Origin: Gaeumannomyces sp. JS-464
Lineage: Eukaryota > Ascomycota > Sordariomycetes > Magnaporthales > Magnaporthaceae
Length of the DNA: 64,000 nt
NCBI GenBank assembly: GCA_002197995.1
Contig: NGZR01000003.1
Span: forward strand, 5,270,001 to 5,334,000
Reading direction: 5' to 3'
This document shows positions 22,931 to 32,962 of the stretch, in pieces; position 1 is the first letter of the stretch; each line of letters opens with the position of its first letter. Under the pieces are notes generated by a model, which ran no database searches, was not told where the DNA came from, and saw only the letters and a program-made list of their open reading frames with translations. Both the position numbers and the translations under genes were made by a program.

Positions 22931-23250
22931 GGGCTTTTTCTAAGCTCGCACGTCGTTCTGGCCATTTTCTTCGTCGTCGGCTGCTGGTACCATCTGTTCG
23001 GGTGGTAAGTCAAGATGGGTCTTTTCCCTTATACGTCGGGCTTCGAGATTTGCCTCCACCTCGCCATCGCCATCTGAGCACCGACCGCCTACCGCGCGTC
23101 GGCCGCGCCCTGGAGGGGCGCCGGCATCACGAGGCACCTCGCGCCGCGGGACGGCTCGCTGACCTTTTTCGACGGGCCGCACTACCCCAACGGCCGCCTC
23201 TCGAACGTCTTGAAATGCGACCGCGTCCTGCTCGTCGCCAAAAGCGACGT
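22931..23250 (+). pseudogene. Ferric reductase C-terminal fragment (plus-strand half)
   Basis: Pieces on the plus strand match the later part of a fungal FRE-type ferric reductase. A membrane helix (HVVLAIFFVVGCWYHLF) is followed by a probable intron donor (GTAAGT, 23005). Then come GFEICLHLAIAI, a stop where Trp is usual, YRASAAPWRG, and an FAD/NAD-side stretch with FFDGPHYPNGRLS and KCDRVLLVA. In the family these read roughly DGPYG... and RVLLVAGGIG. Nothing after VLLVA is preserved. The match stops near 23245, where the opposite strand starts matching the upstream half of the same family. Confidence 0.5.
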
Positions 23251-24320
23251 TCAAGACGAAGAAGACTGCCAGATATAGGCCCTGGCAGACTGACGGGCGT
23301 TGTCCAGGTAGTACGGAAGCGGCCGGATCTGATGCGTGCCTATGATGGCGGGATAGACGATGTAAAGCCTGGCTTGGCGGGAAGGCGAAAGACTCCCTGT
23401 TAGCTCCTTGATGCTTTGCTAATGGAGGGCGTGACACGCGGACCCGTCCGCGAGAGTCGCCCTGAGAGGTAGGTGGCCGAAGCACATAAGCAAAGCGGCA
23501 GTGGCAATCGTGACGAGAATGATGACCAGATTGTAACATGAGCCGTTAACATCTGGTCATATGTGAATATGACCCGCTCACCCATGTGTCGTTGAGCACG
23601 CTGCTGACCCCAAGAGGGAACCGCCCGCATACCTGTGCTCCGACTACGCCATCTTGGACTCGTCAATCGCAGCACCCAGAACGTTCCATTGCATCAGGTA
23701 GACCACAGGGTCGGCGATGGAGGTAACTTTCAGCTCGTGGTCGGACGCGCTGAGCTGCCGCGAGGGCGGCCCGAGGCCAACAGCCGCCAATGCCTCCGCG
23801 CAGGTCCGCTTTGCGGGCAGCTCCCCGGCGCTCCCCGCGATGGACTGCTCCCAGAACGACTCAGCTCGGACGCCTGCACGCCGGACTCGGCGCACTCAGA
23901 ATGTAGGCACCAGGCCACCGACCTGAGGGACGGGTCGTTGGCGGCGAAGCAGTCCGCGGGCGTCATGGACATAGGAGTGGCCACTGCTGCCCTCGGCCAT
24001 GTCCATGCTCGGGGCGCAGTCCAGGTTGTAGGACGTGAGGGCCGGAGCCTGATTCGGCGCAAAGAGGGTGGCACTGTAGGTATCCGAGGCCAACTAAGTG
24101 GTATTGCCCCGCGGCCAGGGGAGTGTAGAGGCCCGGCCGGGCTGCTGTACGTGTGGGCGTCATCACGCGGTGCCATCACATCAGCACGGCTTTCCCAAGG
24201 CCTTAGATGCTGAATATCGAAGTCTTTTGTTCGGGTATACCGTATGTGCAGTATCGGCAGGGAGAATCCAGGTGGTCCATCAGTAGGATTACTTTTAAAA
24301 GAACTACTTGGTGTTGCCTT
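23246..24320 (-). pseudogene. Ferric reductase N-terminal fragment (minus-strand half)
   Basis: Read leftward on the minus strand, several frames give in order SYNLDCAPSM, CFAANDPSLRSVAWCLHSEC, SFWEQSIAGS, TCAEALAAVGLGPPSRQLS, VTSIADPVVYLMQWNVLGA, NLVIILVTIATAALLMCFGH, then VYPAIIGTHQIRPLPYYL and QGLYLAVFFVLNVAF. This is the extracellular N-terminus and first membrane helices of a fungal ferric reductase: Cys-rich entry, SVAWCLHSEC, then the PPSR...L Thr/Ser-rich region. At least five frame changes or stops interrupt it. The ferric-reductase core with its heme helices is missing. Together with the opposite-strand fragment it shows an inversion with loss of the middle. Confidence 0.55.
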
Positions 24321-24895
24321 CATTGCGCAGCCCGTGCCAACAGAGAAGTGAAGTTATTTGAGCACGAATTGCGTTTTCTCCCCTCCCCTAGAACAGCAGG
24401 GCCTGTCTTTTCGTGCTACGGAGCCGACATGAGCAAGTTTATGGCCCTACAAGCTGCACGATCCCAGACTTAGCATCTCTTTTGCGGTTCGCACCCTTGT
24501 AATTCGCGGATGGGGCATGCACTCGTATTCGGTAGATCACGTCGTCTACATGGAGTGCCAATTCCCAGACACTAGTTGCAACCTCCTGGCAGCAAACCTG
24601 GCCTTTTACAGACAACTAGGGACTGGGAGTATGGCGTGGGGTGACTGCCAATCAAGCAAAGCCCCTATCTTTGCGGTGGGCGGGTGCCGACATCTGGTGC
24701 GTCTCCTCGTCCAGCCTAGACCAGATGCATGGAATCAAGAAGTATAGTTGATATACGCACCAGTCGTGGCCGTTTGAAAGTTCCATCATGCCCGGACGGG
24801 TCTCGGGCCGTTGTACAAATACGCTTCCAAGGCTGCGTGTAAGATCCCAGTCTTCATCCACCCCCTCTCTCCTCCACGGCCACCCCCGAGTGGCG
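24321..24895. other. Intergenic inside the decayed metal-uptake island
   Basis: 575 bp between the ferric reductase fragment and the Ctr gene; no gene recognised. Confidence 0.4.
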
Positions 24896-25721
24896 TCAGC
24901 ACTGGTGCCATCGGTCTCCGGTTGTGCTGTCGTTGGCCGAGCCGCCTACAAGGAACATGCCCAGGAAAACGCCGCTCAGGACGGAGATGAAGTAGCCCGT
25001 GTTCATCGTCATTACCGCCAGCATTCTAGGGAAGGTGTTACTTTTGTGTCAGCGAGCTATCAAGGCCCGGGACCGGACGCAGTCCAGAATGCCAGACAGC
25101 CGACAGGCAACCAAGTCCAATGCTTGGAGGCGGGGTGCGAAACTTACAGAAAGTACCCCAGACACACCAGGACTGCCTCGCAGGACGCCCTCAACAGCCG
25201 CTCGCCTACTGTCGCGCTGCTCCACCACCTCGTTGCCATCCCAGTCAATCCTTTCGGCCCCGGCGGGGGCGACTGTTTCGGGATCGGTCTCGTTCAAGCC
25301 GGCCTTCTCATCGGCCGGCAGCAGCTCTCGTCGTGGTGCCATTCTGCCGGTATATCGTCCGCTCGTCGCGCCGGAAAAGGATGCGGTGGTGATTATCGGC
25401 CGTGCCCGAGGAGCCCCTACGGGCGTGGAAAAGGGCCGGACAGCGAACAGGATGCGCGTGACGGCGGCGAGGGCGATGAGGAAAACACAGGTCGCCGCGT
25501 ACGTTGGGGCCCATTCGGCTTCCACCAGTCCCAGAACAGCACGGGGTCGAGGCCGAGTGGAAGAACGTCATGGACATGGACGACATGCCCATTGCCATGC
25601 CGCCACCATTCGTCTGGTGGGCGCTGGCGCTGCCATTCGTGGCCACTATCGGCGCCGCGGTTAGTGTTGCGCCGGTCGGGGTCATGCTTGTGGCCATGGC
25701 AGGCATATCCATAGAGCCCAT
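24896..25721 (-). pseudogene. Ctr-family copper transporter with about three frame breaks
   Basis: Start ATG at 25719-25721. The N-terminus is Met-rich (MGSMDMPAM..., then MAMGMSSMSMTFFHSASTP), the Mets-motif copper-binding entry of Ctr proteins. The first membrane helix follows in another frame (ATCVFLIALAAVTRILFAV). Frame changes lie near 25543 (a base missing after STP) and 25520 (a base missing before AEWAPTYA). A further change lies between about 25150 and 25240, before VLVCLGYFL. An intron is evident (25026-25147, GTAAGT...CTAG). The last exon carries the key helix MLAVMTMNTGYFISV, with the M-x3-M motif, and GVFLGMFLVGG. Ctr transporters form trimers that import Cu(I) at the plasma membrane after metalloreduction, so the ferric reductase neighbour makes sense. 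Confidence 0.7.
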
Positions 25722-26395
25722 ATCACCCAATAGCGCTTGAGGCGTCCGCTCAGAAAAGGCGGTGGGTGTTGGACACTCGACTCTGTCTTGCTTGAGACCG
25801 CCAGGAGGGACTGGAGTGACCGCGGTGTTTCCTCGGCCTCGGGAATGGGTGATGGAGCAGCCCCGGGCCATTTTAAAGTCTCAAGTCAGGCACCTAGTCG
25901 GCAGCAAGGCGGCCGGCCTGGTCCTATCAGGGGATCGGATCGGCACCACGATGCGAAGAGCGGTCTTGGCGGGCAACCCTGCCAGGTTTCCCGGAACGCG
26001 GGGGCTCGCAACAACGCTGCGCACTGAATCATACGAGCAGCGCCGGCGTCCTCACCTGGCTGCATTGTGCTGGCAAGATGAGCAGAATTGCATGTCAATG
26101 ATGTAAGTGGAAGGCATGAGCTGGTTCTTGGCTCGGTCTCAGAGACCGGACAGGTTGTCTTGACAGCCAGGCTGTTCCACTCTATGATCAGGCAGTTCGT
26201 ACCATCAATGGCCGCAGAGCACCTTTGAGCAAGTTAGGACCGTCGTCTGCAGTGTTCCCCACAGAACCAGCAGGGGTGGCGGTCCGAGCAATTTGATACA
26301 GCCAGTGCATATCTTACGGAAGGGCTAGCAGGCCCAACGCACCGCGAAATATGACCAAACAAAGCAGTCGGGCGTCAGTGGCGATGCGTGCTCCG

Positions 26396-26428
<33 letters not shown>

Positions 26429-26459
26429 CTCGATCCCGCTCACGAGGACCTCATCTCGG
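25722..26459. other. Intergenic with A30 tract
   Basis: Between the Ctr gene and a secreted-protein gene, both on the minus strand. It contains the 30-A run listed separately. No gene recognised. Confidence 0.4.
26396..26425 (+). repeat. Poly(A) tract of 30 bases
   Basis: Thirty consecutive A at 26396-26425, by far the longest homopolymer in the window. It could be the tail of a retroposed sequence on the plus strand or a plain slippage tract. I saw no LINE/SINE-like sequence immediately before it and no clear target-site duplication. Confidence 0.85.
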
Positions 26460-27385
26460 CCCTACATTCCAATCAGGTTATCTTTCCGTTGGCAAGGACC
26501 TCCTGTCCTTCCAGTACAGCTGGGACGTCGTCCCCCTGCCCGATCAACAACGTCCACGCTGGACAAGAATGCTAGACCACAGACGTTGGCCGGCGGAAAC
26601 TCCCGAGTCTCCTGCATGCCTCTGCTCCGGGGCCGTCCCAGCCATCCTCGCACCCTAGGGTCCCTCGGGTCGGATCCCGTCGGCGGCGTGGTGGACCTGG
26701 GCCGGAAGTACGTTTCCGAAAGCGTCAGCCAGCCGCTCTCGTCCACGTCCCGTCCCTCACAGGCCGCACAAAGCAGCGTTACAGTCCAGTCGTCGGGTCC
26801 GGCTGGCCAAACTGGTCCACAACGAAGCCAAACTCGGTGGGCCCTGCGTACACCTGGATCTCGTACCCCAGTACGGAACCCAGTTCAGATCGCCGGCGGG
26901 GATTATGTAGTTGCCGAACTTGATGCCCTTGGGGCCGGGCAGGTCCCAAAACAGCCTCAGCTGGAAGGCCCCGTCGCCCGCGTCGGCCAGGGAGAACTCG
27001 ACCAAAAGCTCGTAGGGTTCGCCGGTGTGGAGGCAGGCGGTGTAGTCGACGGTCTTCAAGGTTCCCTGCCTATCGTTTGCGTTGGCCGCCGACTTGCTGA
27101 CGCATTCGTGCCAGGTCATGTTGACGCCGCCGTTTGTGCGTCGGACGTAGAACGCGATGCTGAAGGGCTTGTTAGCGAGGCGGGAGTGATGGAACTTCTG
27201 GGGGGGGGGGGGGGGGGGACCTCGAACGAAGGCTTCTGCACTCACTATTGCTGGAAATTCCCATCCGCGTCTGGGGTTTGTGGCGCAAACCCGGCTACAA
27301 AGTTCCTGATGTAGGCTTCTTCCAGCTGGCCAAGAACAAAGACCAGGCAATGCAGAAATAAGAAGAAACTGTGTTTCCATGCCAT
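26460..27385 (-). pseudogene. PA14-like secreted protein, frame-broken
   Basis: From ATG 27383-27385 a signal peptide (MAWKHSFFLFLHCLVFVLGQ) and LEEAYIRNFVAGFAPQTP follow. A probable 48-bp intron (27198-27245, GTGAGT to CAG) ends in the long C tract. The next exon has SIAFYVRRTN, GEPYELLVEFSL, FQLRLFWDLPGPKGIKFGNY and IIPAGDLNWVPYWG. The pattern (intake clause, LRLFW, IIPAGDL) looks like a PA14 domain, a carbohydrate-binding fold of fungal adhesins. Further pieces lie in other frames: EIQVYAGPTEFGFVV, then DDWTVTLLCAACEG and WLTLSETYFRPR. At least two slips occur, and the 3' end is unresolved. The PA14 call is inference. Confidence 0.4.
27200..27218 (+). repeat. Poly(G) tract of 19 bases (C tract on coding strand)
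   Basis: Nineteen consecutive G on the plus strand. On the minus (coding) strand it is a C tract ending directly in CAG, so it would be the polypyrimidine tract of a 3' splice site in the PA14-like gene. Read without splicing it would encode polyproline. Such runs are prone to slippage and to sequencing error. Confidence 0.85.
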
Positions 27386-27771
27386 TCTTGCAGTTATTGG
27401 TAATGCTACGAACCGTTCATTTAGGTGTGGAATGGGCGGTTAAAGTCGAGGGAGATGCTGTGAAAGAGAACTAACCCGGTCGTGAAGTCAAGAGGGCTGG
27501 AACTCCGGGTCAAAACGAAAGAAAAGTGGCAAAGAGATGATCAAAATGCCATGTATTCGTGCGACCACAGGTTAAGTTACTTTTGGAAGTCGTCGGCAGA
27601 TGCATCAAAGTCGAACAAGATCGGGAGTCGTGTCACCGGAAATACCATTGCACACTTTGGTAGAGAATTCTGCCTTTGTATCCACATTTCACGAGATCTA
27701 CGTGATAAAGGCAAACAGCAAGGAAAGAACCTACTCGTCACCCAACGCAACACCAGCCCCACGGCTTCAAC
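27386..27771. other. Intergenic
   Basis: Promoter side of the PA14-like gene and 3' flank of the WD40 gene; nothing recognised. Confidence 0.4.
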
Positions 27772-29334
27772 CTAGACGCTGATGGTCTTGAAGACGCTGA
27801 ACTCGTTGCCTGTCGCCACAAGGGTTCCGGGTATCTGCGGGTGCCAGTGCAGCTCCTTTGCGTTCTCGTGGTAGTGCACAAACAGCAGCTGCGGCGGCAC
27901 GTCCTGCACGCCCGCCGTGTCGCGGCTCTCCTCGTCGTCCAGCTCCACCGCTAGGTCCCACAGCGTGACCGTGTTGTCACCCGCCGCCACGGCCATGATA
28001 CTGTCGTCGGTCGGGTGCCACTCGATGCTGGTGATCTGCTCCTTGTGGTACGAAAAGCTGGCGATAGGGGTCGACGAGGTCGACGCCGACTTGCCGCCGC
28101 CCGCCGCGGGCTTCCACTGTCGAAGATCCCACACGGCCCAGACGCCGTCGTCGGCGCCCGTGGCGAGCAGATGCGTCGTCTGCCGCGACCAGCTGGCCAC
28201 GTTGACGTCTGTGTCGCTGATCTTGACCGACAATGCCGCCGCCCGGCTCTTGCTGCGGATATCCCAGACCCTGACGGTGCCGTCGCTAGACGCCGAAGCA
28301 AAGACGGAAGCTTCGGAGGGACTCCACTGGATATCCTCGACGCTGCTGGCGTGACCTGCAAACGGCCTGGTGTCGGTGACGAAGCCGCCACCGTCTGTCC
28401 TCGTCGTCATGTACATCAGGCCGTCGTTGTCGCCCGTAATGAGGCGACCCAAGGGGTGAAGGTTGCTCGGTTGCCAGTCCACCGCGTAGCCTTCTGTCTT
28501 ATGTGCCCGGATCGTCGACAGTGGCTTGTTCTGCTGCGTCGTCACGACGCTGCCCGGGGTGTCAAACGAGGCGAGATGGGGAGTAATGTCGTGGATGAAC
28601 ACCTTGGCCGATTCGGTCATGGTGGCCGTTAGGGCCGTAGGCGGCCGAGGCGCCTCTGAGGAGGGCGACTGATGGACGCGGATGCGGTTCGTCGTCGAGG
28701 TTAGGGGTATAGACTTGGACTCGAGAATAGGATCGGCGTCTTCGTCGTCATCGTCGTCGTCTGAGTCTGAGTCGCCTGCGTCCCCCCTGTCCATCTTGCT
28801 GAGACCGCTGAACTTCATCACCATTATCTGGTTCTCGTTGGTCCTCGAGTTCTCGGCCTGGGTGCCGGCGACGGTATACATGGTGGCGGGGTAGACCTTG
28901 CGGTTGTCGCCCAGGGAGTCGCGCACGATATCGAAAGATAGGCAGGGCCACGGGGTGGTGAGGCTGTGTAGCATGTCGTATGTAGTCGGATCTGGCGAGA
29001 GGATCTGGCCGGGCTCGAGTTTTGTGCGGCCGACGATGAAGGTGCCCGGGCCGGCGCCATCGACGTCCATTGCGCTCTTCTCCTCAGCTTTGCGCTCCGC
29101 GTCTGGGCGCCCGTCGACTCCAGCTTCTATAATCTCGTCCTCGCTTTCGAACTCATCCTCGAATTCGTCCTCAAACTCGCCCATGTCCGGCCTCGGCTGC
29201 TCGTCCACGTCCATGGCGTCGTCGGCGGCCGGCCGGCGCCCGCCCTTGAGGGCACCGGCCGCGGCCTCTTCACCGCCGAGCGGGCGCTTCGCTTTCGGAG
29301 ACTTGACCGCACTTGAAGGGTCTGCGGAACTCAT
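27772..29334 (-). CDS. RRB1: WD40 ribosome-assembly protein Rrb1/GRWD1
   Basis: Intronless gene of 520 residues from ATG 29332-29334 (MSSADPSS). The N-terminus has basic (KSPKAKRP) and strongly acidic stretches (EFEDEFEDEFESEDE). The CAF1C/H4-binding-type motif LTTPWPCLSFD (about 125) follows, then a second acidic loop (DSDSDDDDDDEDAD). Five or so WD40 repeats end the protein, visible as EGYAVDWQP, GHASSVEDIQWSP, DGTVRVWDIRSK, DGVWAVWDLRQW, EQITSIEWHP and NTVTLWDLAVE. In yeast Rrb1 is a chaperone for ribosomal protein Rpl3 and is needed for 60S assembly in the nucleolus. Length and order match the family. No frame break is seen. Confidence 0.92.
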   Translation of the reverse strand: MSSADPSSAVKSPKAKRPLGGEEAAAGALKGGRRPAADDAMDVDEQPRPDMGEFEDEFEDEFESEDEIIEAGVDGRPDAERKAEEKSAMDVDGAGPGTFIVGRTKLEPGQILSPDPTTYDMLHSLTTPWPCLSFDIVRDSLGDNRKVYPATMYTVAGTQAENSRTNENQIMVMKFSGLSKMDRGDAGDSDSDDDDDDEDADPILESKSIPLTSTTNRIRVHQSPSSEAPRPPTALTATMTESAKVFIHDITPHLASFDTPGSVVTTQQNKPLSTIRAHKTEGYAVDWQPSNLHPLGRLITGDNDGLMYMTTRTDGGGFVTDTRPFAGHASSVEDIQWSPSEASVFASASSDGTVRVWDIRSKSRAAALSVKISDTDVNVASWSRQTTHLLATGADDGVWAVWDLRQWKPAAGGGKSASTSSTPIASFSYHKEQITSIEWHPTDDSIMAVAAGDNTVTLWDLAVELDDEESRDTAGVQDVPPQLLFVHYHENAKELHWHPQIPGTLVATGNEFSVFKTISV

Positions 29335-29652
29335 TGTGACTGTTAAAGCCTGAGTTTTGCTGGTAGTACTCTTCCTCGCGCGCACCCCTCCAAGATTTTT
29401 TTTTTCTCCTTCCCGCTTGCAGGGTCGCAACCCCGCGGCGCATCCCCAAACCCTGCATTTCCCGCGGCTTCTATTGGATAGATAAGCGATAAGGTCGCCA
29501 TGTGGGGCCATCTGGACGAAGTGCCCCACTCGTAATTTTGTCCCATGAAAATATGACGTTATTTCATGCTTCCCCATGTCGCGTTGCGAGACGATCTCTG
29601 TTGGTCCAAATGTGAAAAATTCAAAAAACAGACTCCGCCTCTGGCTTCAGTC

Positions 29653-31364
29653 CTAGTAGATGTACCTAAAGCCAACCGCCCTCCTGTCGATATCCCCAGC
29701 CGCCTCTCCGTTACCAATCTCCGCCTCGGCCACCTCGAGCTTCTTGTTCTCCTTCTGGTGGATAAGCCGGAGCGCCAACGCCAGTGCCGCCACGACCAGG
29801 CAAATTGCCGTGTTCGCGCTACCTCCCGGGATGTACCGCGGCGCGTGCGAGCTCGGGTACATGTACGAACCGTAGATGGATGCCGTGTTTCCAATCATGT
29901 TGGAAATGGCGATGACGGCAGACCGCTTGACGAGCGGGCGCGGGAACGAATTGGCGACCCATGACACAACGATTTGGTCTGCCTCGGGAGTCAGCGCCAG
30001 TTAACTTTTCCTCCGGGACCCTCACTGCAGAAACTTACAGGCTGAAAGGACACCCATGGGCATAAGGAACATGGCGAAGAAGCGAGCCCCTAGCGATGTT
30101 GTTGCCGTCGCGATTGCGTTGCCGGCAGCGCCGACCAGCATGAGGCCAATGATGTGGAGAGACCGATCGTTTGTTTTTGCAGATGTCCACGTTACGAGGA
30201 TAGACACGAGGAATGCTGCGAACTAAATGGTAGGTAACTGTTAGCCGGTTCAACAAGATTCCATGAGCCGCCAAGCCAGGGGACCCGGTACTTACCCAGA
30301 CAGGCACCGTAAGCCAGAGAGTATTGATCGGGCTGTATCCCAGAGTACCGACGATACTAGGGAAGAAGTATTGGAACGTCAGGCTGAGGAGGTTGATGTG
30401 CTGGAGCATGACAAAGACGTATAGCCGGTAGTCCCTGACCGCCAGCTTCAACCCCGTCCACACAGAACCCGCGTGCTGGTCGTCCGCTTCGTTGATATCC
30501 TCCAGCAGACGCCAGGCAGCAAACGACTTTTCCTCCTCGGTCAGCCACTTTGTGTTGTGAGGGTAGTCTGGAAGGATAAAGGCCACAATGATGGCGACGC
30601 CGATAGTCATGACGCCCTCCTGTTTTTGCAGAGCGATCCCTGTCAGCTGCCATTGATGGCCCTCTCGGATAGTCTACGAGTCGACTCACGACAATAAACA
30701 GCCACCGCCAACCCGCTATCCCGTGCGCCCCCTCCAGCCCGCCGAGGATGGCTGCTCCAAGGAGCCCTCCAAACATGTTGGCCAGGGCATTGCCCGAATA
30801 GAGCCAGGCCATGCGCCGCGTCAGCTCGGCCCTGGTGTACCACGAGCTCATGAGGAAGACGGCGCCGGGGAAGAAGGGCGCCTCGACGAAACCGAGGAAG
30901 AAGCGCACGACGACCAGGCCGCGGAAGTCCCTGACGGCGGCGTTGCACGTGCTGACGGTGCCCCAGAGCAGCGTCGCCAGGCTCAGGTACAGGCTCGGCC
31001 GGACGCGGGTGATGAGCAGGTTCGACGGCAGCTGCATCAGCAGGTAGCCGACGAAGAAGATGGACGTGGCCAGGTTGAAGTCGGTCCCGGTCATGCCCAG
31101 GTCCTTCTCCAGCGTGCCCTGGCGCGCCTGGGCCAGGTTGCTCCGGTCGAGGAAGTTGAGGAGGTACATGATGATGAGGCAGGGCAGCAGGCGCGTGTCG
31201 ATTTTGCGGACGAGCCTCTTGTCGGCCTGCTGCCGCCACGACGCGTCCTGGCCCTCGAAGCGCTCGACAAACGACTGTTTCGTGCCATCGAGCTTCGTGG
31301 GCGTCGGGATCGCATCGGTGCCTTTGGAATTGGGCCTCTCGGCCTTTTCGTCGCTTCGTGCCAT
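29653..31364 (-). CDS. MFS permease of the allantoate/anion-cation symporter type
   Basis: Exons (5' to 3') 30690-31364, 30296-30619, 30039-30222, 29653-29978; introns 70, 73 and 60 bp; 502 residues. The start is the ATG at 31362-31364 (MARSDEKAERP). Twelve membrane helices are expected. Family landmarks: KIDTRLLPCLIIMYLLNFLD, RSNLAQARQGTLEKDLGMTG (helix 1 to loop 1 of the ACS/Dal5 family), PSNLLITRVRPS, FFLGFVEAPFFPG and GWRWLFIVEG before the central loop. The second half has WLTEEEKSFAAWRL, GYSPINTLWLTVPVW and VVSWVANSFPRP. Dal5-type carriers import allantoate, ureidosuccinate, dipeptides or small organic anions; the true substrate cannot be read from sequence. It fits the nitrogen-uptake flavour of the region. 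Confidence 0.88.
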
Positions 31365-32437
31365 CGTGTGCTTCCCAATAGTGTCGTCCAAGTGGCTGTG
31401 CCTGGGAACACGAGCTTTGTTGCAGTTTTGTGGGTTTATATGTGGCATTCGGGCTGGTTGATGGTCGGGGCGACAACACAAGGATTGTACAAATCACACA
31501 AGCTTCTTAACCGAGTTTCCCCCGGTTACCGACCTCGGATCACGCATCCTTGGTCAAGGGTTTCTCGACGCTTTTTACGTGGTGCACGACACGACGTCAG
31601 CAACCCCTCTGACCTCCTTGTTGGACGGAGGTCAGGATTTCCCGAGTAGTGGTCGCGGGGGAGTGGGAGTCCACATCCCCCGCAAAATCTGGCGCTCAAG
31701 AATGGATCTTTCCCCGCGCGTCAGCGTGCCGGCTTGATATGCCGTTGGCAAGGGATGGAGAAGGGTGATCGTATATCCACTGCGTCTTGGGTTAAAACTG
31801 GTTGCCACAGTTCTCCTTGCCTTTTCCGCCATCCGGCCTAGCCTATGGATGGGGTTCGTCTTGAGCCTGGACAACCTTTCAAACCACTGCCCCACGGGGC
31901 CAGAAACAATTTCTTTTAGTCCGGTCTGCCAAAATAGGGTCAGATCTCATTTAGGTGCCTCCATGATTCCCGTTGGACATCAACGCCCGAGTCGCACGCG
32001 GTGGCAGGCAAGGATTTGCCAACGCAGCCAAGGCGGCGCCACGTCGGCAAGACAGTGGGGGGGCTGCCGACGGAAAAGATGCCCCCACGACGGGAGCTTC
32101 CCCGCGTCGGCACTCGTTCGGACAGAAAAAGAACGGGCTAAGCTGCTACTGTAGCTCGCTTGGCCTAGGGGCACCCAAGCGTCCGACCTTATTTTAGCAG
32201 CTGCATGACACTATTCTGTTTTGATTTCCAAATAACCACCATGTTAGACCCGCTCGCATTTCGTTTGTCTGCACGACTATTGCAAGACCGGTTGCCCCAA
32301 TTCTAGCTAGCAAATGAGCGTCTTCTCTGCATGAACCCTATTAGCGGACGTCGCACGCACAACGTCCACCTCTCTCTTCCCTTAGATTCGAGTGTGACGA
32401 CCAGGAACCAAAGCCTCACCCGCGCATCCGTCTCCAA
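31365..32437. other. Intergenic between the MFS gene and a secreted-protein gene
   Basis: MFS promoter and 3' flank of the following minus-strand gene. No supported coding sequence. Confidence 0.45.
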
Positions 32438-32962
32438 TTACTCGGGAGTGCTGACGATGGTGACGGGGAACTCGAAGCTCATCCCCTGCTGGGGCACTAT
32501 ATCAGCGAGGCCCGTCGCGTTGACCCTGGTGCCGTCCTCCTGGGTGTAGATGTGCGCGGCGCCGAGGTACATGTGCGTGCTGTTTGGCCCGGCGGTCCAG
32601 ATGGTCTCGACCGTGTTGTTCTCGGGCAGCTGCGACAGGTCCGGGTTCCAGCAGACGCGCCAGCCGGACTGGATATAAACGCCGTTGCACACAACGTTGA
32701 AGCCGGGCGCGCCCTCACGATAGCCGGCGGGCGCCGTGAGGTTGAAGGAGTTGCTGCAGCCGCCGGGCGAGCACCCCACCGGTAGTTGGTGGCCTGGAAC
32801 GCCGGCACGCCGGCCTCCGCATCCCGCTTGGCCCAGGTGGCCACGGCGGGGCGGAGGGGTCCTGCTGGTCCCAGCGGGGGCGGACGGGATGGCGGTCGCG
32901 GAAGCGATGCTGACGGGGGCAGACGCCAGGAGGATCGAGGTGAGGAAGCTGGAGGAGAACAT
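32438..32962 (-). CDS. Small secreted cysteine-containing protein
   Basis: ATG at 32960-32962, stop at 32438; one frame is open throughout (174 residues). The signal peptide is MFSSSFLTSILLASAPVSIASA. The C-terminal two-thirds contain VGCSPGGCSNSFN, VVCNGVYIQSGWRVCWNP and an ending MSFEFPVTIVSTPE, typical of small fungal secreted proteins with paired cysteines. Between about 32780 and 32880 a different frame gives a more family-like stretch (VATWAKRDAEAGVPAFQATN, then YR) that would run directly into VGCSPGGC. Two compensating single-base slips may therefore be hidden in the open frame. Function unknown. Confidence 0.6.
   Translation of the reverse strand: MFSSSFLTSILLASAPVSIASATAIPSAPAGTSRTPPPRRGHLGQAGCGGRRAGVPGHQLPVGCSPGGCSNSFNLTAPAGYREGAPGFNVVCNGVYIQSGWRVCWNPDLSQLPENNTVETIWTAGPNSTHMYLGAAHIYTQEDGTRVNATGLADIVPQQGMSFEFPVTIVSTPE

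Noticed and set aside
22940..23539. Minus-strand 199-residue frame across the ferric reductase junction
   Set aside because: Its left half is antisense to a plus-strand FRE fragment and only the right half overlaps a real minus-strand fragment; it is not one gene.
26388..27314. Long plus-strand open frame starting within the poly(A) tract
   Set aside because: It lies opposite a minus-strand gene with signal peptide and PA14-like motifs; its own translation (poly-Lys start, low-complexity) has no domain.
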